The notes under the pieces: generated by a model
Seen by the model: the letters and a program-made list of their open reading frames with translations, nothing else
What the model was told of the DNA's origin: nothing
Database searches by the model: none
Position numbers and translations under genes: made by a program
DNA from: Planctomycetota bacterium
Lineage (GTDB): Bacteria; Planctomycetota; MHYJ01; JACQXL01
Reading direction: 5' to 3'
NCBI GenBank assembly: GCA_016208805.1
Contig: JACQXL010000060.1
Coordinates: 1 to 23,782 of the forward strand
DNA: 23,782 nucleotides
In this document: positions 8,014 to 15,312 of the stretch, one piece after another
Numbering within the stretch: position 1 is the first letter of the stretch
Layout of the letters: each line of letters begins with the position of its first letter

Positions 8014-8994
8014 TTATTTCTGGCACCTGGGACAGAAATAGGCCGAGCGTGAGCCGATTTTGATACGCTTTATCTTTGTGCCGCACCTTAAACAGGGCTT
8101 GTCTTCGCGGTCGTATGCCTTGATATATTTTACATAGTTGCCGGGTCTGCCTTCGGCGTCCACATATAATTCTACCGAACTGCCGCGTTCCTTGATGGCC
8201 TTACGGAGTATCTTTTGCATCCCGGCATAAATATCCTTGACTTCGCTCGTTTTGAACGAAGCCGGTTTTCGTAACGGATGCACCCGGGCGTAAAACAGAA
8301 TCTCGTCCGCATAGAGATTACCGATGCCGGCAATAAAGGTCTGGTCCATCAATAACGGCTTAATCCGGTTGTTCGGGCGAGTCTTAAGCAAACCCTTGAA
8401 CTGTTCCGGCGTGAAGTTATCCAGCGGCTCAGGCCCGAACTTATGCTCGCTGATAAAATTATCCAGCCCATTCCGGCCAAACAGCCGGACGTATCCGAAC
8501 TGGCGCTGGTCCCAGAACCGCAAGTGATGCCCGTTATCCAACGTGAAAGTAACGTGGGTGTGCTTCCTGACCGGCTCGGAAGATTTAAGGTAAAGCAGTT
8601 GGCCGGACATCTTCAGGTGGACAACCAGATAGTTCGGATGCCTGCTTGCCCCGTTAGAGGCCCCGCCTCTAACGGGGTGCGATTGCAGCCGACTACTCGT
8701 TCCGGGTTCTCGCTCAGAGAACCCGTCAGGGTTCGTGGAGTAGTTGGCAGTATTCCGTCCCGCTTTGCGGGGCGGAACTGCCAGACTATAAAACCCGGTA
8801 TCCAACGAGATGATGATGACCTTGGCCCGGCGTTTGACTGCAGTAACCTTTCTGCCTGCAACTGCCTTCCGGAATAGCGCCGGCTTGAGATTTACTATCT
8901 TGGGCAGGTTAACAACAACATCTTTTATCTTTAGGCCGATAAGGTGTTTAGCCAGTCCGCGCGTGACGGTTTCTACTTCGGGCAGTTCGGGCAT
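8014..8994 (-). CDS. mutM: Formamidopyrimidine-DNA glycosylase with an in-frame insert
   Basis: The protein has 326 residues; the family is usually about 270-290. It would excise oxidised purines such as 8-oxoguanine and cleave the abasic site. It starts MPELPEVETV, giving the catalytic N-terminal proline and Glu, with a conserved Lys near residue 58. HLKMSGQLLYL, the helix-two-turn-helix segment FIAGIGNLYADEILF and the C-terminal zinc finger CLRC...CPRC are present. An extra stretch of about 53 residues at 70-122 splits the first domain and matches a palindromic DNA element (8630-8787). The start codon overlaps the protease stop by one base (TAATG), so the two genes are translationally coupled. 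Confidence 0.93.
   Translation of the reverse strand: MPELPEVETVTRGLAKHLIGLKIKDVVVNLPKIVNLKPALFRKAVAGRKVTAVKRRAKVIIISLDTGFYSLAVPPRKAGRNTANYSTNPDGFSEREPGTSSRLQSHPVRGGASNGASRHPNYLVVHLKMSGQLLYLKSSEPVRKHTHVTFTLDNGHHLRFWDQRQFGYVRLFGRNGLDNFISEHKFGPEPLDNFTPEQFKGLLKTRPNNRIKPLLMDQTFIAGIGNLYADEILFYARVHPLRKPASFKTSEVKDIYAGMQKILRKAIKERGSSVELYVDAEGRPGNYVKYIKAYDREDKPCLRCGTKIKRIKIGSRSAYFCPRCQK
8630..8787. repeat. Palindromic element inserted in frame in mutM
   Basis: About 158 bases hold three hairpins. CCCCGTTAGAGG (8649-8660) pairs perfectly with CCTCTAACGGGG (8666-8677). CGGGTTCTC (8703-8711) pairs with GAGAACCCG (8717-8725) within an outer CCGACTACTC/GAGTAGTTGG stem. GGCAGT with the TCCGTCCCGC region (8746-8763) pairs with GCGGGGCGGAACTGCC (to 8783). 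On the minus strand the element is open through all frames used and encodes a Ser-, Arg- and Gly-rich stretch. MutM proteins normally run straight from the strand at residue 69 to LVVHLKMSG. Confidence 0.85.
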
Positions 8995-11705
8995 TACTTA
9001 TCTTTCCACTCCAGGGCGGCGGTGATGCGGCTGTTGATATCTTCAAGATGGGCTTTTGTATAAACATCCAGTTTGGCCGGGTCGCCCAGCGCCGTCGCAA
9101 TATTCTGCTGGATAATAACCAGGTCGTTGCGGGCCAGCGAAACGGCATCGGCCGGCAGATTATCCGGCGAAGTGCGGAATATGTTTATCAGCCGCTCGGT
9201 ATATTCCCGCTGGAGATTACGCCGGAACGAGTTGATATTCTCCTGGCGGCTAAGTTCCGACCAGATGCCTTCTCTCAGGCCGGCAAATAATTCGGCCAGT
9301 CCGAACGGTTCCTCGGTAATTTCCAGCCGCATCGGCATATCTTCCACCCGGGCCAGGACCAGCGGGTTATAAAGGTAATCCAGCACTCCTTTCTGGATAC
9401 CTAATATTCGACTATGGATTTGGACTTCCATACTGGGTGAATTACCGAGCGAGTTAACGAAATCCGGCATCATCTCCGGCGCGAATTTGTTCAGCAGCCG
9501 GGCCGGCGGCATTGTCTCTTCCGACATAGAAAAGATATTCTGGATAATAAAATCCAGCGCCGCTTTCTGCTTGGCGGCATCCACCGGCTTCATCGGGATT
9601 GTTTCCATCTTAACACCTTCATCCGTCCCGATGGACATCGGGATGGGCATATGGTCGCGGATATGATAAATCCCGCCGATATACCTGACGACCGTGGTGG
9701 ATGCGGCCACCTCGCCCAGCCCCTGGCCGAACACCCGGCGTAGTTTATAGTATCGCTCATCCGGTTTGGTGAATTTATCTTCTATCTTACTCCAAAGTTC
9801 CCGGGTCAGGGCCAGCCGGACTTTATAATATTCAATCGGGTCGTTGCCTAAATCAAAAAGCGTGCAGAGCGGGTCAATCCCGCGCGGCGAGTTGCCGTGG
9901 GCGTCTTCATCGGTGCCGTAGGCCAATTCCGGCTTGGTGCTTCTTGCGCCAATCTCTTTCAGTTGCGGCAATTCTTCATCAGGAGTCTTGGCGCCCAGCG
10001 GTTTGTAGGCGTATTCTATCGCCCAGTAATCATAAGGTCCGATGGTGCTGTGCCAGTATTCGCCCTGTTTGGCCGGGTCAAGCGCGATATTGGCCGGGTT
10101 ATAATCCATCACCGAACCGCTTACGCTGTTCCGGACTGTAAAATCCTTGTCGTTTAATTGCTCCAGCGACCAGATTGAACTCGCCTTGAAATTATGCCTC
10201 AAGCCCAGCGTATGGCCGACCTCGTGCACCAGCAGGTCAACCACATAATCTTGCGTAAACTTCTCCGCATCCTGCTCCTTGCCTTCAAGGAAACTTCTGG
10301 CGGTCAGAAGCGACCATGCAAACGCGGCCTGCCTGGTCAACCCGTCGGAATAAGCGCAATATTGGCCGGAATGACTTCTAACGGGGTTCACCCCGTTAGA
10401 AGTCCCCCAGAATCTCCTGTCTGGAGATATATCGTCAATTTGGTTGGGTGGATTAGATTGGTTTTCAGAGCCACCATAATGACTTCTAACGGGGTTAACA
10501 AATTCCTCAAACTCCGTATACATATGGCGCACGAAATCAGCGCTGATGCGGATATCGGCGTTATAAATCTGCCCGGTGAACGGGTCGGCCTGGGACGGCC
10601 CGACCGCATATCCGGCGCCGGGATTGACCATCCAGCGAATCGTATTATAACGCGCATCGGCCGGGTCCCAGTCCGCATCATCCGGTTGTTGGTTCACCAC
10701 AATCGCATCCTTGAATCCTATCTTCTCAAACGCCTTGTTCCAGAGCAGTATTCCTTTCTTTATGGATTCTCGGTATTCCAGCGGGATGGTCTTTTCCAGC
10801 CAGAATACGATGTGTTTTTTGGGCGTAGATAACTCGGCGGCCGGGTCGGACTTTTCCAGATGCCAGCGTTCTACATAACGGACATAGGGCGTCTCCGGTT
10901 TTAACGATGAGTAATCCTGGTACATCGTAATGAAATGACCGACCCGGTCATCGGCCAGCCGCGGGACATAATTGCCTTCGGGAAGTTTCAGGATGTTGTA
11001 GTAATACTTCAGGATGATGCTCCGCGCATCCGGCGAGGTGGGCGACGAAACCGGCTTGCGGCTGGCGAAATGGAGCGTCACCTCTATATCGGTGTTATCC
11101 GGAAATGATTTCAGGATGCTGAAGTAACTGTTGTCTTTATCAAATGAATAATCGGCTTTTGATGCTTCGTTAAGGTGATGGGCGATGTTTTGCCGGTCAA
11201 ACAGGAAGAAATCGGCCAGGTTAACCAGCAGTGCGCCCGTTTCCGGCTGCGGTTTTGACAGTATGGCCGCCGAGGCGGTGATGGAATCGCTCAGCCCTTT
11301 CTCAATCGCGCGGAAGATGGGTTTATCCTTATCAGCCCGGCAAATAACATTCTTGTGGATAAACTGGATGCGCTTGTTTATCTTCTTGAAGAAGAACGGG
11401 AAGTCGCCTTCCAGCGATGCCGAGTCAAAGAAATGGCTGTCGCCGCTTTCCCGGGTCACCGCGCAAAGGAATATCTTATCAAGATTAGCCGGCAGTATCT
11501 CCAGATACGCCTTGCCGTCCTTCTCGTTATGGTAAATGGTGAAGAGTCCCGGAATGGGTTTGCAATCCTTGATAATCTCGGCAAACTCTTTCTCGTTATC
11601 GCCGTTCTTGGGTTTTTCAGGTGTCTTGGGAGTAGAACCACAGGAAATCAGGTTCACCGCAGAGGCGCAGAGAGCGCAGAGAATAATTTTATTCCATTGT
11701 TTCAT
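8994..11705 (-). CDS. Zinc-dependent met-zincin metalloprotease, lipoprotein (DUF5117/DUF4953 type)
   Basis: The protein has 903 residues. A signal peptide ends in the lipobox LISC with Cys22, so it should be lipid-anchored outside the cytoplasm. The N-terminal part (about 50-310) resembles the DUF5118/DUF5117 region. The catalytic part has HEVGHTLGLRH (H494, E495, H498, H504) as zinc site and SVMDY as Met-turn. The substrate is unknown. About 42 residues at 404-445 (NPVRSH..., repeated 36 codons apart) come from a palindromic element and interrupt the segment between EFEEFV and YCAYSDGLTRQAAFA. It lies downstream of pgk across a repeat-filled 110-base gap and is coupled to mutM. Confidence 0.88.
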   Translation of the reverse strand: MKQWNKIILCALCASAVNLISCGSTPKTPEKPKNGDNEKEFAEIIKDCKPIPGLFTIYHNEKDGKAYLEILPANLDKIFLCAVTRESGDSHFFDSASLEGDFPFFFKKINKRIQFIHKNVICRADKDKPIFRAIEKGLSDSITASAAILSKPQPETGALLVNLADFFLFDRQNIAHHLNEASKADYSFDKDNSYFSILKSFPDNTDIEVTLHFASRKPVSSPTSPDARSIILKYYYNILKLPEGNYVPRLADDRVGHFITMYQDYSSLKPETPYVRYVERWHLEKSDPAAELSTPKKHIVFWLEKTIPLEYRESIKKGILLWNKAFEKIGFKDAIVVNQQPDDADWDPADARYNTIRWMVNPGAGYAVGPSQADPFTGQIYNADIRISADFVRHMYTEFEEFVNPVRSHYGGSENQSNPPNQIDDISPDRRFWGTSNGVNPVRSHSGQYCAYSDGLTRQAAFAWSLLTARSFLEGKEQDAEKFTQDYVVDLLVHEVGHTLGLRHNFKASSIWSLEQLNDKDFTVRNSVSGSVMDYNPANIALDPAKQGEYWHSTIGPYDYWAIEYAYKPLGAKTPDEELPQLKEIGARSTKPELAYGTDEDAHGNSPRGIDPLCTLFDLGNDPIEYYKVRLALTRELWSKIEDKFTKPDERYYKLRRVFGQGLGEVAASTTVVRYIGGIYHIRDHMPIPMSIGTDEGVKMETIPMKPVDAAKQKAALDFIIQNIFSMSEETMPPARLLNKFAPEMMPDFVNSLGNSPSMEVQIHSRILGIQKGVLDYLYNPLVLARVEDMPMRLEITEEPFGLAELFAGLREGIWSELSRQENINSFRRNLQREYTERLINIFRTSPDNLPADAVSLARNDLVIIQQNIATALGDPAKLDVYTKAHLEDINSRITAALEWKDK
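10370..10496. repeat. Palindromic element inserted in frame in the protease gene
   Basis: GACTTCTAACGGGG (10373-10386) and CCCCGTTAGAAGTC (10391-10404) form a perfect 14-bp hairpin with loop TTCA. The sequence AATGACTTCTAACGGGGTT occurs at 10370-10388 and again at 10478-10496, a 19-base direct repeat 108 bases apart, which keeps the frame. On the minus strand both copies encode NPVRSH. The half-site CCCCGTTAGA/TCTAACGGGG is shared with the mutM element. Confidence 0.88.
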
Positions 11706-11713
11706 ATTAGATC

Positions 11714-11814
11714 ACGAGTTACGCACTTTAACCTGTCATCATGAGCGTAAGCGAAGGATCTCTTAGAGATTCTTCGGGCTTCGCCCTCAGAATGACAGAT
11801 ACTGCGTAACTCGT
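11714..11814. repeat. Nested palindromic repeat filling the pgk-protease gap
   Basis: ACGAGTTACGCA (11714-11725) and TGCGTAACTCGT (11803-11814) are perfect inverted repeats bounding a second palindrome, GTCATCATGAGCG...CAGAATGAC (11735-11796). The inner part belongs to the widespread GTCATTCTGAGCGAAGCGAAGAATCTC-type repeat. The element ends one base before the pgk stop codon and leaves 8 bases to the protease start codon, so it removes any normal upstream ribosome-binding region. No T-run follows, so termination is uncertain. Confidence 0.85.
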
Positions 11815-11815
11815 A

Positions 11816-12994
11816 TTAGATATTCGTCAATGCCGCAATGCCGGGTAGTTCCTTGCCTTCCAGGAACTCCAGCGATGCGCCGCCGCCGGTGGAAACGTGT
11901 GCGAATTTGTCGGTCAACCCGAATTTGGCCATCGCCGCGGCCGTATCGCCGCCGCCCACTACCGTCGTCGCGCCCGATGATATCAACGACGCCGCCACCG
12001 AATGCGTGCCCTCGGCAAACTTGTCTATCTCAAAAATGCCCAGCGGCCCGTTCCAGACCACCGTCTTTGCTCCTTTCAACTTCTCGCCGAACAGTTTTAC
12101 CGTCTCCGGCCCGATATCAACGCCCATCCAGCCGTTCGGGATTTCAGATTTTTCCACCCTGATACGGGCCTTGGTCTCGGCGTGGTCCGCCACCAGGTGG
12201 TCAACCGGCAGGACGATTTCTACCTTATGGTTTCTGGCGCTTTCCAGTATCTTGCCGGCCAGTTCTATCTTGTCTTTTTCCAGTTTGGAAGAACCGATAT
12301 TCTTGCCCTGGGCCTTCAGAAAAGTGTAGGCCATTCCGCCGCCGATGATGATAGTGTTGACTTTATCTATCAGGTTTTCTATCACGCCTATTTTATCAGA
12401 GACCTTGGCGCCGCCCAGGATGGCCACATAGGGCGTCTCGGGCGATTCGGTCAGTTTGGAAAGGTACTCTATCTCTTTTGCCAGCAGGAACCCGGCGCCG
12501 GATTTCAGGTATTTGGTCACTCCGACAATGGACGCATGCGCCCGGTGCGAGCAGGCAAAGGCATCGTTGACATACAGGTCGCCCAGAAATGCCAGTTTCT
12601 TGGAGAAATCGTCGTCGTTGGCCTCTTCCTGCGCATAGAACCGCAGGTTCTCCAGCAGGATTATCTCGCCTTCCTTCATCTTGGAGACGGCTTTCTCAAT
12701 ATGCAGTCCGATGCAGTCGTCAAGTTTGGTCACCGTCCGGCCCAGCACTTTCTGCAGTGCCGCGGCCGCCTTATCCAGTTTCAGTTTATCATCCTTGCCC
12801 TTGGGCCTGCCCAGGTGCGACATCAGAATAAGTTTGCCGTTATTCTTCAGGATATGTTCCAGCGTGGGCAGGGTCGCCCGGATTCGGGCATCATCGGTGA
12901 TATTGCCCTTATCGTCGGTCGGGACATTATAATCAACCCGCGTGAGCACCCGCTTGCCGGGGAGCACCATCTCGCGGATAGTGAGTTTCTTCAT
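11816..12994 (-). CDS. pgk: Phosphoglycerate kinase
   Basis: The protein has 392 residues, normal length. It transfers phosphate between 1,3-bisphosphoglycerate and ADP in glycolysis and gluconeogenesis, in the cytoplasm. Landmarks are TRVDYNVP near residue 20, LMSHLGRPKG, ACSHRAHASIVG, LGGAKVSDKI, VWNGPLGIFE, VVGGGDTAAA and STGGGASLEFLEG. It follows gap on the same strand across 63 bases that are mostly a palindromic repeat (13008-13058). GGGTAAAGG lies just before the ATG. The gap-pgk pair is a common operon. Confidence 0.96.
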   Translation of the reverse strand: MKKLTIREMVLPGKRVLTRVDYNVPTDDKGNITDDARIRATLPTLEHILKNNGKLILMSHLGRPKGKDDKLKLDKAAAALQKVLGRTVTKLDDCIGLHIEKAVSKMKEGEIILLENLRFYAQEEANDDDFSKKLAFLGDLYVNDAFACSHRAHASIVGVTKYLKSGAGFLLAKEIEYLSKLTESPETPYVAILGGAKVSDKIGVIENLIDKVNTIIIGGGMAYTFLKAQGKNIGSSKLEKDKIELAGKILESARNHKVEIVLPVDHLVADHAETKARIRVEKSEIPNGWMGVDIGPETVKLFGEKLKGAKTVVWNGPLGIFEIDKFAEGTHSVAASLISSGATTVVGGGDTAAAMAKFGLTDKFAHVSTGGGASLEFLEGKELPGIAALTNI

Positions 12995-13007
12995 ACCTTT
13001 ACCCTTC

Positions 13008-13058
13008 AGTAAACTGATTAAACGGATTAATCGGATAAATCTGCTAAATCCGTTTACT
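13008..13058. repeat. Intergenic palindromic repeat, AATCTGCTAAATC family (copy 1)
   Basis: AGTAAAC (13008-13014) and GTTTACT (13052-13058) bound an AT-rich palindrome holding AATCTGCTAAATC at 13038-13050. Related copies occur at 14112, 14310 and, reversed, at 20953. It fills the gap-pgk space and could form a hairpin in the polycistronic mRNA. Confidence 0.75.
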
Positions 13059-14056
13059 TATAATTTACTTGCATAGGCAATGATATCCGCCACCTGGTTG
13101 GAATAGCCCCACTCGTTATCATACCAGCCGAATACCTTAACCATGGTCTTATCAAGCACCATTGTCGCCAGCGAATCAAAGATGCACGAATGGGTGTTCT
13201 TGATGATGTCGGTGGAAACGATGGGGTCTTCGGTATATTCCAGTATGCCTTTCATCTTGGCCGCCGCGGCCTTGAAAGCGTTATTGACGTCCTGGACCGT
13301 GACTTCCTTCTTGACATCGCAGACCAGGTCAACTAAGGAGCCGGTCGGCACGGGCACGCGCACGGCGATGCCGTTGAGTTTACCGGCTATTTCCGGGATA
13401 ACCTCGCCGATGGCCTTGGCCGCGCCGGTTGAGGTCGGGATGATGTTGATAGCCGCGGCCCGGGCGCGCCTGAGGTCGCTGTGTATCAAATCCATAACCG
13501 ACTGGTCGTTGGTATAGGCGTGCACCGTGGTCATCAACCCGCGGATGAGCCCGAAATTATCGTTAAGCACTTTGGCTAACGGCGCCAGGGCGTTGGTCGT
13601 GCAGGATGCGTTGGAAATAAGTTTATGTTCCGCTTTCAACCTATTTTCGTTCACGCCCATCACCACCACGGCATCAACCGGTTCCTTGGCCGGTGCGGTC
13701 AGCAGCACCTTCTTGGCGCCGGCCTTGATGTGGTTCTCCAGCGCGGCCCGTTTGGTGAATACGCCGGTGGACTCAACCACGAAATCAATGTTATGCTGGG
13801 CCCAGGGCAGTTTGGTCGCATCCTTCTCGGCAATCACCTTGATTTCCTTGCCGTTGACCACAAAGGCGCCCTCTTTGACCGTGATGGTGCCTTCAAACCG
13901 GCCGAAGATAGAATCATATTTGAGCAGATGCGCCAGCGTCTTGGCGTCCGAAAGGTCGTTGATGACCGCGATATCAAACTCCGGCCGTTTAGCCATTACC
14001 TTAAAGGCGTGTCGTCCGATTCTGCCGAACCCGTTGACCGCTATTCTGATACTCAT
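13058..14056 (-). CDS. gap: Glyceraldehyde-3-phosphate dehydrogenase, type I
   Basis: The protein has 332 residues, the standard length. It converts glyceraldehyde 3-phosphate to 1,3-bisphosphoglycerate with NAD in the cytoplasm. The Rossmann start is AVNGFGRIGRHAFK, and Asp34 (VINDLSD) favours NAD over NADP. The catalytic Cys152 lies in SNASCTTNALAP and His179 in TTVHAYTNDQ. HSDLRRARAAA, STGAAKA and the C-terminal WYDNEWGYSNQ are present. GAAAGGAG lies 6 bases before the ATG. This site appears to lie inside a repeat element flanked by 12-bp direct repeats. pgk lies downstream. Confidence 0.97.
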   Translation of the reverse strand: MSIRIAVNGFGRIGRHAFKVMAKRPEFDIAVINDLSDAKTLAHLLKYDSIFGRFEGTITVKEGAFVVNGKEIKVIAEKDATKLPWAQHNIDFVVESTGVFTKRAALENHIKAGAKKVLLTAPAKEPVDAVVVMGVNENRLKAEHKLISNASCTTNALAPLAKVLNDNFGLIRGLMTTVHAYTNDQSVMDLIHSDLRRARAAAINIIPTSTGAAKAIGEVIPEIAGKLNGIAVRVPVPTGSLVDLVCDVKKEVTVQDVNNAFKAAAAKMKGILEYTEDPIVSTDIIKNTHSCIFDSLATMVLDKTMVKVFGWYDNEWGYSNQVADIIAYASKL

Positions 14057-14138
14057 ATCCGTCTCCTTTCGTAAGTAAGCGGATTAAGCGGATGAAACTG
14101 ATTATCCGTTTAATCTGCTAAATTATTGATACTCATAT
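14047..14138. repeat. Repeat element at the gap start codon flanked by 12-bp direct repeats
   Basis: TGATACTCATAT occurs at 14047-14058, covering the gap ATG, and again at 14127-14138. The 68 bases between contain an AATCTGCTAAAT copy (14112-14123), GCGGATTAAGCGGAT and the gap ribosome-binding site. The layout looks like insertion of an element with duplication of its target, or a tandem duplication of the start-codon region. Confidence 0.65.
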
Positions 14139-14168
14139 TGTTAATGTCCTAATAAACTCACGCTGACT

Positions 14169-14238
14169 GTCATTCCCGCGTAGGCGGGAATCCAGTTAGA
14201 TAAACGGTTTTCTGGATTCCTGCTTTCGCAGGAATGAC
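14169..14238. repeat. MITE-like long hairpin (GTCATTCCCGC type)
   Basis: GTCATTCC (14169-14176) and GGAATGAC (14231-14238) are inverted ends. Inside, TTCCCGC/GCGGGAA (14173-14190) and GGAATCCAG/CTGGATTCC (14187-14195, 14212-14220) allow a long fold. The sequence type GTCATTCCCGC...GGAATCCA is a known dispersed repeat of many bacterial genomes. No open frame is inside. Confidence 0.85.
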
Positions 14239-14282
14239 ACCTTTGGGGTGGTCTTTTTCCCATTTCGCAAGAGTTCAGGGAT

Positions 14283-14336
14283 AAAACAGATATTCCGCTG
14301 AATCAGTTTAATCTGCTAAATCAGTTTACTGAATGG
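14283..14336. repeat. AATCTGCTAAATC family repeat (copy 3), in the gap-OMP intergenic region
   Basis: The copy holds AATCTGCTAAATC at 14310-14322 flanked by AATCAGTTTA and CAGTTTACTGAAT. Together with the elements at 14047-14138 and 14169-14238 it occupies most of the 356 bases between gap and the outer-membrane gene (14057-14412). Besides the promoter near 14379 I see nothing else in that stretch. Confidence 0.7.
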
Positions 14337-14378
14337 TAACACTTTGGTAATGGTTGTCAATATTTATACGTCAGTTGC

Positions 14379-14406
14379 TTGACATAATCTTTGTCTGTGA
14401 TAGGAT
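14379..14406 (+). promoter_or_regulatory. Promoter giving an apparently leaderless mRNA
   Basis: TTGACA (14379-14384), a 16-base spacer and TAGGAT (14401-14406) would start transcription near 14413, the A of the ATG. No Shine-Dalgarno site precedes the ATG. TACAAT at 14406-14411 is a better -10 but its 21-base spacer is poor. Confidence 0.5.
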
Positions 14407-14412
14407 ACAATA

Positions 14413-15213
14413 ATGCGGTTGTTAAGTTTATATGGCACGACAATTATTTTGCTGTCTTCACTAATTGCGCAAGCAGACGAACCGACATCCATAAAAACAA
14501 AACACTGGGAATTAGGCATAGAGATATCCCAGTTTGGCTACAAGGAACCGGGCCTGATGGAGGAAACCGGTCTGCTGGCCGGACTGGCCGGCAGTTATAT
14601 CTTTACCGAGCCGTCTTATATCAAGATAGACGGCCGGTACAGCGTCGGCAAGGTGAATTATGACGGCGCCTTGCAGGACGGGACGCCTTTAACGATATCC
14701 GGCATACCGGATTACATCTACGAACTCAGGATACTGGCCGTTCCCGATGTCAAGATACTGGAAAACTCTATGCTCTATTTCGGCTTCGGCTACAGGCGTC
14801 TCAATGACAACGCCTCTGTTAAAACCATTTATGGCTATGAAAGGGAATCCACATACATATATTTCCCGGTTCGGATGGAGATAGAGGAAGAAATTTCCAC
14901 CTTCGGCCCGAAAATCCCGCTCCGGGGCGGACTGGAATTTGATATTTTCCTTAACGGCACGCAAATAAGCCATCTCAGCGACGTGGATGCCGGGTTTAAC
15001 GATATTATCAACGACCAGCAAAGAGGCGTCGGCTGGCGGGCCTCGCTCGGATTTGAGATAGAAAAAATATCCGTGGAACTCTTCGGCCGGTTCTGGAACA
15101 TCAGGAACTCGGATAAAGCCACCCTTACTTATTACGGCTTCCCGATTGGCGAGGGGCTGGAGCCGTTTAATCATTCCAACGAAATCGGGCTGAAACTAAC
15201 CACCAGGTTTTAG
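14413..15213 (+). CDS. Predicted outer-membrane beta-barrel protein
   Basis: The protein has 266 residues. A signal peptide (MRLLSLYGTTIILLSSLIAQA, cleaved before DEP) directs export. The rest alternates polar and hydrophobic residues with many aromatic-rich strands, and the last residue is Phe after KLTTR, the usual terminal signature for outer-membrane barrel assembly. I do not recognise a specific family and do not assign a function. The start is fixed by the signal peptide, even though no ribosome-binding site lies before it; the promoter sits directly on it. It stands alone between gap (divergent) and cca. Confidence 0.75.
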   Translation: MRLLSLYGTTIILLSSLIAQADEPTSIKTKHWELGIEISQFGYKEPGLMEETGLLAGLAGSYIFTEPSYIKIDGRYSVGKVNYDGALQDGTPLTISGIPDYIYELRILAVPDVKILENSMLYFGFGYRRLNDNASVKTIYGYERESTYIYFPVRMEIEEEISTFGPKIPLRGGLEFDIFLNGTQISHLSDVDAGFNDIINDQQRGVGWRASLGFEIEKISVELFGRFWNIRNSDKATLTYYGFPIGEGLEPFNHSNEIGLKLTTRF

Positions 15214-15284
15214 ATTCTACCGAAACCACAGATTCCTTTTCCACTCTCTTTGTTCGTCATCTTGATACCCAGCATTTTATTATT

Positions 15285-15312
15285 TTGACTTCGGCCTGAA
15301 TTGTGATATAAT
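15285..15312 (+). promoter_or_regulatory. Promoter whose -10 box overlaps the first ATG of cca
   Basis: TTGACT (15285-15290), a 16-base spacer and a perfect TATAAT (15307-15312). The ATG at 15311 overlaps the -10 box, so an mRNA from this promoter would start near 15318 and lack it. The next in-frame ATG is at 15323, leaving a leader of about 5 bases. Confidence 0.55.

Noticed and set aside
12002..13012. Long plus-strand frame opposite pgk
   Set aside because: It mirrors a fully conserved pgk gene on the other strand and shows no family features of its own.
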